Notes under the pieces: model-generated
Told to the model about the DNA's origin: nothing
The model's input: only the letters and a program-made list of their open reading frames with translations
The model's database searches: none
Shown here: positions 42,949 through 52,023 of the stretch, piece by piece
Layout: each line of letters opens with the position of its first letter
Numbering within the stretch: the first letter of the stretch is position 1
Position numbers and translations under genes: made by a program
Source: Candidatus Cloacimonadota bacterium
GTDB taxonomy: Bacteria > Cloacimonadota > Cloacimonadia > Cloacimonadales > TCS61
Direction: 5' to 3'
Assembly (NCBI GenBank): GCA_030445745.1
Contig: JASUTE010000005.1
Span: 62,001 to 126,000, forward strand
DNA length: 64,000 nt

Positions 42949-43968
42949 AAAATTATTTTAATAACAGGTGGTGCTGGTTTTATCGGTTCCAATTTTATAG
43001 AATACTTTTTGAACAAGTACAATGACTATAAGCTAATAAACTACGATAAACTTACCTATGCTGGGAATATTCAAAATTTAGCTACTGTAGAAGATAACGA
43101 AAATTATGTTTTCATTAAAGGTGATATTTGTGATTCCAAGCAACTAAAAAATGTGTTTGAAGAGTTTAATCCCGAATTTGTAGTTAATTTTGCGGCAGAA
43201 ACTCATGTGGATAGAAGTATTAAAGCTACTGATGAATTTATTAAAACCAATATCGAAGGCACCCAAACCCTATTAGAAAAAGCCAGAGAGCACGAGATAA
43301 AAAAGTTGGTACATATCTCTACCGATGAAGTTTACGGTGCTGTAGGGCCTTCCCAACAGGTTGATGAAACCGGCCAGTTAGCTCCCAACAATCCTTATGC
43401 TGCTAGTAAAGCTGCAGCAGATATGTTGCTGCGCGCAGCTATGAAAACTTATCGGCAACCCATAAATATAGTGAGAAGTACAAACAATTATGGTCCCTAT
43501 CAATTTCCCGAAAAATTCATTCCTCTGGTTATTTCTAATGCTATGCATCACAAAAAGATTCCTATTTACGGTTCCGGAAAAAATATGCGGGATTGGCTCT
43601 ATGTATTAGATAATTGCCGAGCTATTGAGCTGGTATTGAACAATGCTTCACCTGGTGAGATTTATAATGTGAGCACGAACAATCTGATTTCCAACTTGGA
43701 TTTAGCTAAGCAAATACTGGCAATAATGGAAAAACCGGAGAAATATATCGAGTTTGTGGAAGATAGACCTGGTCATGACTTTTGTTATGCCATAGATTCT
43801 ACAAAAATTAGGAAAGAACTGGGTTGGCAACCAAATATAGATTTTAAAATTGGTTTGCAGCAAACAGTGCAATGGTATTTGAATCATGAAGAGTGGCTGG
43901 ATGATGTCAGTACAGGAAAATATTTGGATAATTTGGAAAAAGTAAAACAGCAATATCCCGAGGTATAG
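42946..43968 (+). CDS. rmlB: dTDP-glucose 4,6-dehydratase, apparent AUU start
   Basis: The full reading frame gives 340 residues beginning (M)KIILITGGAGFIGSN, the NAD-binding start typical of RmlB. It has the short-chain dehydrogenase catalytic motif YAASKAAADML, SNNYGPYQFPEKFIPL-like text and YEF-type C-terminus. No ATG, GTG or TTG lies in frame before the Rossmann motif; GGAGG stands six bases before an ATT at 42946, so initiation at AUU is likely. A TTG at 43009 would delete the NAD-binding loop. It makes dTDP-4-keto-6-deoxyglucose; the other rml genes are not nearby. Confidence 0.9.
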   Translation: MKIILITGGAGFIGSNFIEYFLNKYNDYKLINYDKLTYAGNIQNLATVEDNENYVFIKGDICDSKQLKNVFEEFNPEFVVNFAAETHVDRSIKATDEFIKTNIEGTQTLLEKAREHEIKKLVHISTDEVYGAVGPSQQVDETGQLAPNNPYAASKAAADMLLRAAMKTYRQPINIVRSTNNYGPYQFPEKFIPLVISNAMHHKKIPIYGSGKNMRDWLYVLDNCRAIELVLNNASPGEIYNVSTNNLISNLDLAKQILAIMEKPEKYIEFVEDRPGHDFCYAIDSTKIRKELGWQPNIDFKIGLQQTVQWYLNHEEWLDDVSTGKYLDNLEKVKQQYPEV

Positions 43969-45420
43969 ATGAGAAGAAATTTAATATTTTTAATGATTTT
44001 ATTTTTACTCACGGGTTGCGCTACTGTTGGGAATCTCAATTGGTTACCCCAAAACAAAAAATTGTTGCAGGAAAACAGTTTACAAAAACAGCAACTAGAT
44101 AGTCTTAAAACTGAGCTTGCCGATTTAACTCAAGTTATCGATTCCTTGTATTATGAAATTGAATACCAGCGATATACAGCCGATTCTTTACGCGAAGCTT
44201 TGGAAATAGCCAATAGCCGTGTAGCTGTGAACCAGCAGTTCGTTATTCCCGATTCTATTGAATTTGCTGGCAGAATCTTTCATTTACATAACGAACGTAT
44301 CTATCATAAATTTGAAAAGATCTTTAAAAATGAGCTAAATTCTGCGCATCGTTTCATCCCACGTACTGGACGTTATTTCGCTCTTTTCGATTCTGTGTTT
44401 GCCCAGTATGAAGTACCTCTTGATGCCAAGTATTTGGCTATAGCTGAGAGCAGATTAAGCAGTCTGGCTTATTCGCGAGCTGGTGCTTCTGGTATATGGC
44501 AGTTTATGAAGAGTACGGCTGAGGGCTATGGTATGAAGGTTAATTCCTATGTGGATGAACGCCGCAACGTGTACAAAGCCACCGAGGCAGCTGCTAAATT
44601 CCTTAAGAGTAATTATCAATTTTTACAAAGATATGGTGTGAATGATTGGCTGCTGGCCATGAGCGCTTATAACGCTGGGCCAGGTAACATTGCTAAGGTT
44701 ATTCGTCAGCAAGGCGGCAAAGATTTCTTTGATCTTATGATGAAAGCAGATGAAACCAATAAATATGTTTGGAAAGCAGTTGCAGCTAAGCTTATAATTG
44801 AAAATGAAGAGGAAATATTTGGGAAGAAATTAGAGCGTCAACAACCATTAGATGAAATAGTGAGACAAGAACCAATAGAACTAAAAGGGTATCATAAAAT
44901 TGATGATTGGGCCCAAGCTCAAGGTACTTTTGTAGGTAAAATTTGGGAATTTAATCCCTGGATAAAAATCTACCAAAGGTCTAATGGCAAATATTCTTCC
45001 ATAAATGATGTAGTTCTACCTCCTGGAAAATTTGAAATATTGGTTCCCATTGCAAGCAAGCAAGATAATGAAAAATTAGCTAAGATTCAGAAAAAATTGC
45101 TACAAGAAAATTCAGGTTATTTTACCTATCATGTTGTAAAGAAGGGTGATAATCTTTATAATATTGCCAGAAAATATAAAACTTCAGTTAGCAAACTAAA
45201 AGAGCTTAATGGATTGCATTCCAATATAATAATACCTGGTCAGAAACTAAAATTATTCGGTCAATCCAGCGAAAGTTACTATGTAGTGAAAAAAGGTGAT
45301 TCAGTTAGCAAGATAGCTGATAAAGTGGGCACTAGCACAACTCACCTAATTAAAAAAAATAACCTTAAAAGCAAAAACGGGGTAGTAATGATCTATCCCG
45401 GCCAAAAATTGTATTTTTAG
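43969..45420 (+). CDS. MltD-like lytic transglycosylase lipoprotein with two LysM domains
   Basis: A 483-residue lipoprotein: signal peptide with lipobox LLTGC (Cys17), a coiled-coil-like Gln/Leu stretch, then an SLT domain with catalytic Glu in AESRLSSLAYSRAGASGIW and AMSAYNAGPGNI. Two C-terminal LysM repeats follow (YHVVKKGDNLYNIA and YYVVKKGDSVSKIA), which bind peptidoglycan. It cleaves murein glycan strands at the outer membrane face. The ATG directly follows the rmlB stop. Confidence 0.95.
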   Translation: MRRNLIFLMILFLLTGCATVGNLNWLPQNKKLLQENSLQKQQLDSLKTELADLTQVIDSLYYEIEYQRYTADSLREALEIANSRVAVNQQFVIPDSIEFAGRIFHLHNERIYHKFEKIFKNELNSAHRFIPRTGRYFALFDSVFAQYEVPLDAKYLAIAESRLSSLAYSRAGASGIWQFMKSTAEGYGMKVNSYVDERRNVYKATEAAAKFLKSNYQFLQRYGVNDWLLAMSAYNAGPGNIAKVIRQQGGKDFFDLMMKADETNKYVWKAVAAKLIIENEEEIFGKKLERQQPLDEIVRQEPIELKGYHKIDDWAQAQGTFVGKIWEFNPWIKIYQRSNGKYSSINDVVLPPGKFEILVPIASKQDNEKLAKIQKKLLQENSGYFTYHVVKKGDNLYNIARKYKTSVSKLKELNGLHSNIIIPGQKLKLFGQSSESYYVVKKGDSVSKIADKVGTSTTHLIKKNNLKSKNGVVMIYPGQKLYF

Positions 45421-45867
45421 ATGAAATTAATGACAAGGCGAATGCTGAAAACAGATCTGCCACAGGTTTTAGCAATTGAGCAACAACTATTTGCAGATCC
45501 TTGGCAAGCTGGAATGTTTACAGAAGAGATCGATAAGCATGAAGCATGGGTAGCGATAAATGAATTGAACCAGATAGTGGGGTATCTTACAGGATGGCTG
45601 GTGGCAGACGATTTTTCACTAAATAATATCGCTGTGGATAAATCTTTTCAAAGAAAGAAAATCGCCACTAAATTGCTAAAAGAAATTATTAAAAAGCTTA
45701 GAACCAGAAAGTGTAAAAATATTTTTTTGGTAGTAAGAGAGAGTAATTTGGCAGCAATTAGGCTTTACGAAAAGTTTCAATTTGTTATTATAGGCAAAAA
45801 AAAAGAATATTATCAGAAACCAGTTGAAGATGCCTTGGTTATGAAGTTGGAAATAGAGGAGAAATGA
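45421..45867 (+). CDS. rimI: Ribosomal-protein alanine N-acetyltransferase-like GNAT
   Basis: A 148-residue GNAT-fold acetyltransferase. Motif A reads VDKSFQRKKIATKLLKEI (R/Q-x-x-G/A-type CoA loop) and ends with VRESNLAAIRLYEKFQF, the RimI hallmark. RimI acetylates the N-terminus of ribosomal protein S18, and homologues are often near t6A genes such as tsaB. The start abuts the mltD-like stop, and it overlaps tmk by four bases. Confidence 0.9.
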   Translation: MKLMTRRMLKTDLPQVLAIEQQLFADPWQAGMFTEEIDKHEAWVAINELNQIVGYLTGWLVADDFSLNNIAVDKSFQRKKIATKLLKEIIKKLRTRKCKNIFLVVRESNLAAIRLYEKFQFVIIGKKKEYYQKPVEDALVMKLEIEEK

Positions 45868-46490
45868 AAGAAAAATTTATTACGTTTGAAGGTATAGAAG
45901 GCTCTGGAAAAACCAGCCAGGCTAAATTGTTACAAGAATATTTTGAAAAGCAAGGTAAAGAGGTTTTGCTTACCCGTGAGCCGGGGGGACCTAAAATATC
46001 TGAACAAATCAGAAATATCCTGTTGAGTAATGCTAATAAAGAGATGTTGCCCGAAACAGAGATGCTGCTTTATATGGCCAGCCGTAGTCAGCACACTGGC
46101 GAATGGATAATTCCCATGTTGAAAAGAGGCAAAATAGTTATCTCAGATCGCTATTACGATTCTACTTGGGCTTATCAAGGGGTTGCGCGTAATTTGAATA
46201 TGGATATAATACGTACCATTACTAAATATGCTACTTATGGCTTGGTGCCAGATATTACTATACTCATAGATTTACCGGCATCAATTGGCTTATCGCGAAT
46301 AGCTAAGAAAGAAGCAGATCGCCTGGAAAATGAATCACTAGAATTTCATAAAAAAGTTCGAAAGGCATTTCTTGACATTGCCAAACAGGAAAATAATCGT
46401 TACATTGTGGTAGATGGAACTAAAAGTATTCCCAAACTGCACAAAGAAATTATAGAAAAAATTAATGATAAGGAAGGTAGAAATGAATAA
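45864..46490 (+). CDS. tmk: Thymidylate kinase
   Basis: A 208-residue dTMP kinase. The P-loop EGIEGSGKTSQA, the LTREPGGPKISE lid region with EPGG, and VISDRYYDSTWAYQG with the DRY motif are classical. It phosphorylates dTMP to dTDP for DNA synthesis. Its ATG overlaps the rimI stop and its stop overlaps ctpA. Confidence 0.97.
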   Translation: MKEKFITFEGIEGSGKTSQAKLLQEYFEKQGKEVLLTREPGGPKISEQIRNILLSNANKEMLPETEMLLYMASRSQHTGEWIIPMLKRGKIVISDRYYDSTWAYQGVARNLNMDIIRTITKYATYGLVPDITILIDLPASIGLSRIAKKEADRLENESLEFHKKVRKAFLDIAKQENNRYIVVDGTKSIPKLHKEIIEKINDKEGRNE

Positions 46491-48126
46491 ATTATCAAAG
46501 ATAATCTTGTCTGTAAGCCTTATTGGATGGGCATTGGTTGGAATTCTATTCCTAAATTCTTCTACTGTGGTTGCCGAAAACGATGCCCAATCGTCCAATG
46601 TGTACAAACAAATGCGTCTTTTTAACGAAGTACTTTTCAAACTGCGTGATAATTACGTGGAAGAACTGGATATGCAAAGACTGATCGATGCTGCTATCGA
46701 AGGTATGTTAGATGAAACAGATCCTCATACCAACTTTTTCACTCCTGATGAGTTCGAACAATTTAGTACCGATACCAAAGGCGAATTTGGCGGGTTAGGT
46801 ATTACCATAAGCAAAAAAGGAGATTACATAACGGTTGTTTCTCCTATGGAAGGGACACCTGCTTACCGAGTTGGTATACTTTCTGGCGATAAGATAGCCA
46901 AAGTAGATGGAGAAAGTATGGTTGGTGTTAGTACTAATGAAGCGATAAAAAAGATGCGGGGTGAAAAAGGCACTAAAGTAGAGCTGGAAATTATTCGTCC
47001 CGGCGTGGAAGAACCTCTTAATTTTGAAATCGTAAGAGATATAATCAAAATAGATAGCGTGCCCTATTCTTTCAAATTGGACGACGGAATAGGCTATATC
47101 CGCATTCGCCAATTTAATGCTAACACCACAGAAGAATTACGTTCCAGTTTAGATGAATTGGAAACAGCAGGTATTCGCGGTTTGGTAATAGATCTACGCT
47201 TCAATCCTGGTGGATTGCTGCGTGAAGCTGTGAATACTGTAAATGAATTTGTGGGTAAAAATAAATTGGTTGTGTTTACCAAAGGACGTATTCCTAGAGC
47301 AAACCAAGAATACTATACGCGCTACAATCGTCAGCGTTCCGGTTATCCTATTGTTGTGCTTATAAACGAAGGTTCGGCTAGTGCTTCCGAAATTTTTGCC
47401 GGTTCTATGCAAGATTACGATAGAGCATTGGTGGTGGGCAAAACTTCTTTTGGGAAAGGTTCAGTGCAAAATCTTATCCCACTTTCCGATGGCAATGCTA
47501 TAAAAATAACAACAGCGAAGTACTATATAAAATCGGGAAGGTGTATACATAAGGAATTAAACGATAAGCTCTTGAAAGATGAACGTTACCGCAATGGAGA
47601 TTATTCCAAAGAAGAATTAGAAGAAATGCGTCAAGAATTGGAAGAAAAGACACACAATAAAGTATTTTATACTGTTGGAGGTCGCAAAGTATATGGTGGT
47701 GGTGGCATTACACCAGATATCGAAATCGATAACGACCTACTAACCGATTTGGGCGTGGAATTACGTAGGAAAAACACATTTTTCAATTTCTCCGTAGAAT
47801 ATATGTTAGAAAATGAAGATACTGTGACAGAAGATTTCGAAGCAGACCAGCAGCTTGTTCAAGATTTTCTGAAGTTCGCAGAGACTAAAGATATAAAATG
47901 TGAAGAAACAGCAGTGGATAGTTGCTATAGCTGGATTCAAACAGAGCTTACCAGCAACATTATTGGCCGAAAATTTGGTGAAACAGCTAGCTATAAGATC
48001 TCACTGCGTGAAGATGACCAGCTTCAGGAAGCTTTAGACCTGTTCGATAAATACGATACTCTGCCAGAAATGTTCGACTATGCAGCAAAAATAAAAGAAA
48101 GCAAAAAGGAGGAGAAAGATGAATAA
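46483..48126 (+). CDS. C-terminal processing peptidase (S41 family, CtpA-like)
   Basis: About 547 residues: a signal anchor (ILSVSLIGWALVGILFL), then a PDZ domain (GGLGITISKKGDYITV). The S41 catalytic core has the nucleophile Ser in INEGSASASEIFAGS and the lysine in GKTSFGKGSVQN. It cleaves exported proteins at their C-termini in the periplasm. I use ATG 46483 after GGAAGG; the ATG of the next gene overlaps its stop. About 200 residues after the core are helical and of unknown role. Confidence 0.94.
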   Translation: MNKLSKIILSVSLIGWALVGILFLNSSTVVAENDAQSSNVYKQMRLFNEVLFKLRDNYVEELDMQRLIDAAIEGMLDETDPHTNFFTPDEFEQFSTDTKGEFGGLGITISKKGDYITVVSPMEGTPAYRVGILSGDKIAKVDGESMVGVSTNEAIKKMRGEKGTKVELEIIRPGVEEPLNFEIVRDIIKIDSVPYSFKLDDGIGYIRIRQFNANTTEELRSSLDELETAGIRGLVIDLRFNPGGLLREAVNTVNEFVGKNKLVVFTKGRIPRANQEYYTRYNRQRSGYPIVVLINEGSASASEIFAGSMQDYDRALVVGKTSFGKGSVQNLIPLSDGNAIKITTAKYYIKSGRCIHKELNDKLLKDERYRNGDYSKEELEEMRQELEEKTHNKVFYTVGGRKVYGGGGITPDIEIDNDLLTDLGVELRRKNTFFNFSVEYMLENEDTVTEDFEADQQLVQDFLKFAETKDIKCEETAVDSCYSWIQTELTSNIIGRKFGETASYKISLREDDQLQEALDLFDKYDTLPEMFDYAAKIKESKKEEKDE

Positions 48127-48622
48127 ACAAAAATTACTTGAGTCGATAAAAGGTGGCATCAAAGGCGAATTAGATAGCATTAATTTATATTCGCAAGCTT
48201 TAAAACATGCCGAAGGTTCTGCTGTTAAAGAGTTTTTGGAAAACAGAATAAAAGAAGAGCAGCAGCACTACAACTTTCTGCTGAATTACTATCGCGAAAT
48301 AGAAGATGATCAGAAGTTATCTTCAATTCCTACTGAACTTCAAAACAAAGAAAATGAGTATAGTCCTATTATAAGCGATGAATTTCTGAATAGAATAGCT
48401 TCTCAGCAAATTCTATTTTCTACATTTTCTACAGCTGCACTTTTGGAAAAGAATTCCATGGATTACTATAGAAAATGCGCTGAAGAAGTTGATGAACCTA
48501 TTTTACAAGAATTTTATAAAAAATTGGTAGATTGGGAAGCTACTCATTACGAAGATGTAATTGACATTCAAAAACAAGCTGAAAAAGCTTACTGGCAAAT
48601 GAATCGCTTCGAACCTTTCTAA
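48119..48622 (+). CDS. Ferritin-like (erythrin-type) diiron protein
   Basis: A 167-residue helical protein of the ferritin-like superfamily. Metal-ligand motifs are GGIKGELDSINLY, IKEEQQHYNFLL, LEKNSMDYYRKCAE and WEATHYEDV. It overlaps ctpA by eight bases, so it is cotranscribed. It is a fourth ferritin-like protein in the window, separate from the stress island. Its function is inferred to concern iron or peroxide. Confidence 0.85.
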   Translation: MNKQKLLESIKGGIKGELDSINLYSQALKHAEGSAVKEFLENRIKEEQQHYNFLLNYYREIEDDQKLSSIPTELQNKENEYSPIISDEFLNRIASQQILFSTFSTAALLEKNSMDYYRKCAEEVDEPILQEFYKKLVDWEATHYEDVIDIQKQAEKAYWQMNRFEPF

Positions 48623-48632
48623 ATTAATTTAG

Positions 48633-48663
48633 AGCCCGGCTGCTTGCGGTCGGGCTTCTTTAT
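48633..48663 (+). terminator. Terminator between the ferritin-like and MATE genes
   Basis: AGCCCG and CGGGCT form a stable stem around GCTGCTTGCGGT, followed by TCTTTATT. It lies between converging genes and may serve both strands. Confidence 0.75.
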
Positions 48664-50108
48664 TGGTTAATTTTAGCTTTTTTCCATGTACCGCGACTGT
48701 AAACGAAAAAGGCTACTATCGTAGCAATAACATTGCTTACCAACATCGACCACCACAATGAATCGTATGGATGTGCTGCTAAAGGTTGCGATAGTGGCGT
48801 TAAAATATTTTTCCAAAAATCAGTTTGGAATAAACCGAACTCCATTATTTTACCAGAAAGAATGTAAACTAAAGGAATGCGCAGCAGCCACAAACGGAAA
48901 ATATTGATATACATCGTGGGTTTGGTATGACCAGAACCGTTAAAAACACCAAACATAACAAACATCAAACCAAAAGTGCAGGAAGCAATCGACATCACTT
49001 TGAACATTCGCCTGCCAGCTTCTATAACTGCAGCATCTTGAATGAAAATACTGGTAAGTGTACCGCCAAACAGAAATAACACTATACAGCCACATATCAT
49101 AATCGGCATTACTAATTTCAATGCTATCCCCACGCTATGTTCTGCTCTTTTTACTTTTTGGGCTCCTAAATTCTGTCCGATAACAGCAGCTAAACCATTG
49201 CTAATTCCCATTGCAGGCATCATGAAAAAACTCCTTATGCGCGAACCAATAGCATAAACAGAAATAACCATGGTTCCATAACTGTTTACAAATCCCTGCA
49301 GAAACAGAATCCCGAAACTGGTCATAGATTGACCCAAAGAGGCTGGAATGCTTATGCTAAGGATTTTTTTCAATACTGGCGGATTGGGAATAATATGCTT
49401 CAATTTAGGAACAATTTGCGGTGATTTCTTAAACAGGAAATATATAGCTACTCCTGCACCTATAAATCTGGCAATCAAAGTAGCATAAGCTGCTCCTAAA
49501 ATTTCCAATTTAGGTAAGAAACCGATTCCAAAGATCAACAGTGGATCTAAAATCACATTTATTAAAACCGAGACAAATTGAATTTTCATGGGTGATACAG
49601 TATCACCTAAACCATGTGAAAAACTTTGGTAGGAGATAAAAACAAACATAAACAGCATTCCAAACAAAATCACTGAAATATACTGCTTCGCTTCTACCAA
49701 TATTACCTCTGGTGTATTTAATAATCTTAAAATATCATCTATAAAAATAAAACTAGCTGACAGAAAAATAGCTGCGAAAAGTGACATAATGATGATAAAT
49801 TGGCCGACCACTTCTTTCATTTTTTCATATTGATGAGCACCTTTGTATTGAGCCACCAAGGTAGTTCCGGCAATTACAAAACCAAACCCAAATGAAGTTA
49901 GGAAAAATATGAGTGGAAAAGTCATTCCGGCTACAGCTACTGCGTTTCGGGCTGAATCGCCTAATTTTCCTAACCAAAAAGCATCTGTTAAATTGTAGAA
50001 TGTTTGAAAAAAGTTGGAAAGCATTATCGGCAGTGACAGCTTAACCAAATTTTTTAAAATGTTACCGCTACTAAGATCGATGCCAGAGGTAGATTTTTTG
50101 GGGGGCAT
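48660..50108 (-). CDS. MATE-family multidrug or metabolite efflux transporter
   Basis: A 482-residue protein with about 12 transmembrane helices. MATE marks include LPIMLSNFFQTFYNLTDAFW and LGDSARNAVAVAGMTFPL, repeated in the second half as LGQSMTSFGILFLQGF. It exports cationic drugs or metabolites in exchange for Na+ or H+. It is the last gene of the minus-strand run. The ATG overlaps the preceding stop by one base. Confidence 0.94.
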   Translation of the reverse strand: MPPKKSTSGIDLSSGNILKNLVKLSLPIMLSNFFQTFYNLTDAFWLGKLGDSARNAVAVAGMTFPLIFFLTSFGFGFVIAGTTLVAQYKGAHQYEKMKEVVGQFIIIMSLFAAIFLSASFIFIDDILRLLNTPEVILVEAKQYISVILFGMLFMFVFISYQSFSHGLGDTVSPMKIQFVSVLINVILDPLLIFGIGFLPKLEILGAAYATLIARFIGAGVAIYFLFKKSPQIVPKLKHIIPNPPVLKKILSISIPASLGQSMTSFGILFLQGFVNSYGTMVISVYAIGSRIRSFFMMPAMGISNGLAAVIGQNLGAQKVKRAEHSVGIALKLVMPIMICGCIVLFLFGGTLTSIFIQDAAVIEAGRRMFKVMSIASCTFGLMFVMFGVFNGSGHTKPTMYINIFRLWLLRIPLVYILSGKIMEFGLFQTDFWKNILTPLSQPLAAHPYDSLWWSMLVSNVIATIVAFFVYSRGTWKKAKINQ

Positions 50109-50458
50109 TAGGGATATATCCTATTAAACTCTTTCGATAAATTCAATAACAGTGGTAGGTGTGCCAAAAGACCATTAGCGCCTTCGTATTTCAGAAAAAG
50201 CCCATCAGAGAAGCGAAAGCAACAATCTTCACTCCAAAAATTACCTAAAAATTCAGCTAAAGATATCTTTATATTCTGCATTAAATATTCAGTATCTTGA
50301 AGTATTTTTGTTGCCAACTCTTCTTTGTCTGCCAGAGTTTTAAGAAGATCATTTTTTTCGATAAGAAATACCTGATATTCTGTTGTGGCGGCAGCGGAAT
50401 TAGCAAATTTTGCTAAGGAATAAGACACTGCTTGCCACCAGGGATTATTTGTGTTCAA
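50108..50458 (-). CDS. Hypothetical protein
   Basis: A 116-residue protein I do not recognise. It is soluble and helical-looking (WWQAVSYSLAKFANSAAATT), with two adjacent Cys (SEDCCFRFSD) and an aromatic-rich end (LAHLPLLLNLSKEF). It overlaps both neighbours by one to four bases. It may be a helper of the secreted proteins upstream, but nothing supports a function. Confidence 0.6.
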   Translation of the reverse strand: MNTNNPWWQAVSYSLAKFANSAAATTEYQVFLIEKNDLLKTLADKEELATKILQDTEYLMQNIKISLAEFLGNFWSEDCCFRFSDGLFLKYEGANGLLAHLPLLLNLSKEFNRIYP

Positions 50459-50775
50459 CTCAAATTCCGCCAGAAATTCCTCCCTTCTTTTATACCATTG
50501 GCTATCAATTTATTATCCTGGGGGAAAACTTTAAAATTAGATTTTGAATTCTGAAAAATAAATTTGGTAGTTTGGTGCTCTTGCTTATAGCAGCTGGTTT
50601 GGCGTTCATTTCCAATTCTGTAAATTCGTTTAATTAATGTATCGGTTTTTATAACTTCATAATATGCTATCGCAGAAGGGTCTTGAACAGTTTCGTGATA
50701 ACGGTAAACTTGGGAGCTGCTGGTCAAAATGCTAGTAAATATTATAGTTAGGAAAAGGACGCTTGTTTTTTTCAT
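50455..50775 (-). CDS. Hypothetical exported protein
   Basis: A 106-residue protein with a clear signal peptide (MKKTSVLFLTIIFTSILTSS). The mature part contains IAYYEVIKTDTLIKRIYRIG and one Cys. No known domain was recognised. It overlaps its neighbours by four bases in a compact minus-strand transcript with the beta-propeller-like protein. Confidence 0.6.
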   Translation of the reverse strand: MKKTSVLFLTIIFTSILTSSSQVYRYHETVQDPSAIAYYEVIKTDTLIKRIYRIGNERQTSCYKQEHQTTKFIFQNSKSNFKVFPQDNKLIANGIKEGRNFWRNLS

Positions 50776-51665
50776 TTTATTTCATATAGCTTGCTGACGG
50801 GAAGCAGAAAAATTTCCCTCTGTTCGTTAGTAATCATCAATGTTTCATTATTTTGGAAGCAAATAGCTTCACACTGTTTGGCTTTTATGGGCAACCAACT
50901 TATTTTTCCTTGGAAGTAGGAAGAATTTTCCTTTTTGAAAATCCAAACTGAATTATATGTTAAAACTGCCAGCTTACTACCATCATCATTAGCTTCAGCC
51001 GCTGTAACCATGCCACCGATATCAAAAGTTTCCAAAGGAATCAATTCACTTTGTTTCTGGGAAGTATCTACTTGATAAATGGTAGTGTAGGTGTCCTCAC
51101 GATGTTTGCTAAGAACAAAAAGAGAATCATTTGCCCAAAAAATCGCTTCGCAATCGAAATTTTTATTAGCAGCGGGAAATTTTTTCTGATTGGGATAGTT
51201 AACACGGTATTCTTTACAGGCAGTAGTGATTCCAGTAAATTCCGGGTAAGGATCTTTGACTTGATAGATAACCAAATCGCGGCGGGCATTGCCGTTGTTT
51301 CCCAAATCGGAAATATAAAGATTTCCCTCAGCATCTGTGGTCATATCTTCCCAGTCCACATTAGCAGCATTTGCTACAAAAATACCGCCTTCATTTTGGT
51401 TATACCACTCCGCCCGTAGAATTTCACCCTGGCTGTTTACCGGGTAAATTTTGTTCAACGAACCAGAATCGTTCAGTGTCCAATACACATTATCCCAGAA
51501 CCTGCTTTTCACAATTGCAGAAGATTCGTCTATTTCAGCAAAATCGAAAGTTGTATAAGCTGCTAAGTCAACTGTTTCTACTTGTGGTAAATCCACTTTT
51601 ATAACGGATTGTGCCGATAATAAAATAGTTAGGAGAAGGAACGTAAGTAAAGCTATTTTTTTCAT
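50772..51665 (-). CDS. Exported beta-propeller-like protein
   Basis: A 297-residue protein with a signal peptide (ALLTFLLLTILLSAQS). Repeating short motifs such as FWDNVYWTLNDSG, VDWEDMTTDAEGNLYISDLG and FDCEAIFWANDSLFVLSK suggest blades of a beta-propeller, similar to uncharacterised secreted proteins in FCB genomes. No catalytic residues are evident. It may bind calcium or a ligand. Cotranscription with the two small proteins is indicated by overlaps. Confidence 0.7.
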   Translation of the reverse strand: MKKIALLTFLLLTILLSAQSVIKVDLPQVETVDLAAYTTFDFAEIDESSAIVKSRFWDNVYWTLNDSGSLNKIYPVNSQGEILRAEWYNQNEGGIFVANAANVDWEDMTTDAEGNLYISDLGNNGNARRDLVIYQVKDPYPEFTGITTACKEYRVNYPNQKKFPAANKNFDCEAIFWANDSLFVLSKHREDTYTTIYQVDTSQKQSELIPLETFDIGGMVTAAEANDDGSKLAVLTYNSVWIFKKENSSYFQGKISWLPIKAKQCEAICFQNNETLMITNEQREIFLLPVSKLYEIK

Positions 51666-51678
51666 AAATTTCCCGCTT

Positions 51679-52023
51679 TTAGCAAGTTAAATGAAAAGCA
51701 GCGACAACTTGACTTTCTTTGGATATTCTATTAAATTCTTCCACTGTTTTACCAGTTTTGTGTGATATCAGCTTGATTTTGTTATCATCTAGCATCTTCT
51801 GGAAATTCGTATCGACCTTCATCAAACCGTAATAGCCAGTACCAATTATTACTAATTCTGGTTTAACTTCCAGTAATGTAGGAATATCTTCTTTCTGCAA
51901 AAGATGTCCCTTTTGTCGCCACCAATTGTCTTGTATTTTTCCAGAGGGCCAAATTATCAGATCTTTAACAAATTCCTGGCCATTGATCTGCATTTTACCA
52001 AATGTATATTTCTCTATTTTCAT
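51679..52023 (-). CDS. Mth938/NDUFAF3-like domain protein
   Basis: A 114-residue protein of the Mth938 (DUF498) family: FGKMQINGQEFVKDLIIWPSG, then LVIIGTGYYGLMKV, as in archaeal Mth938 and mitochondrial NDUFAF3. Its biochemical role in bacteria is not settled. It overlaps the DNA methyltransferase by four bases, so it now belongs to the restriction-modification transcript. Confidence 0.88.
   Translation of the reverse strand: MKIEKYTFGKMQINGQEFVKDLIIWPSGKIQDNWWRQKGHLLQKEDIPTLLEVKPELVIIGTGYYGLMKVDTNFQKMLDDNKIKLISHKTGKTVEEFNRISKESQVVAAFHLTC

Noticed and set aside
43009-43968. rmlB beginning at TTG 43009
   Set aside because: It would remove the NAD-binding GGAGFIGSN loop.
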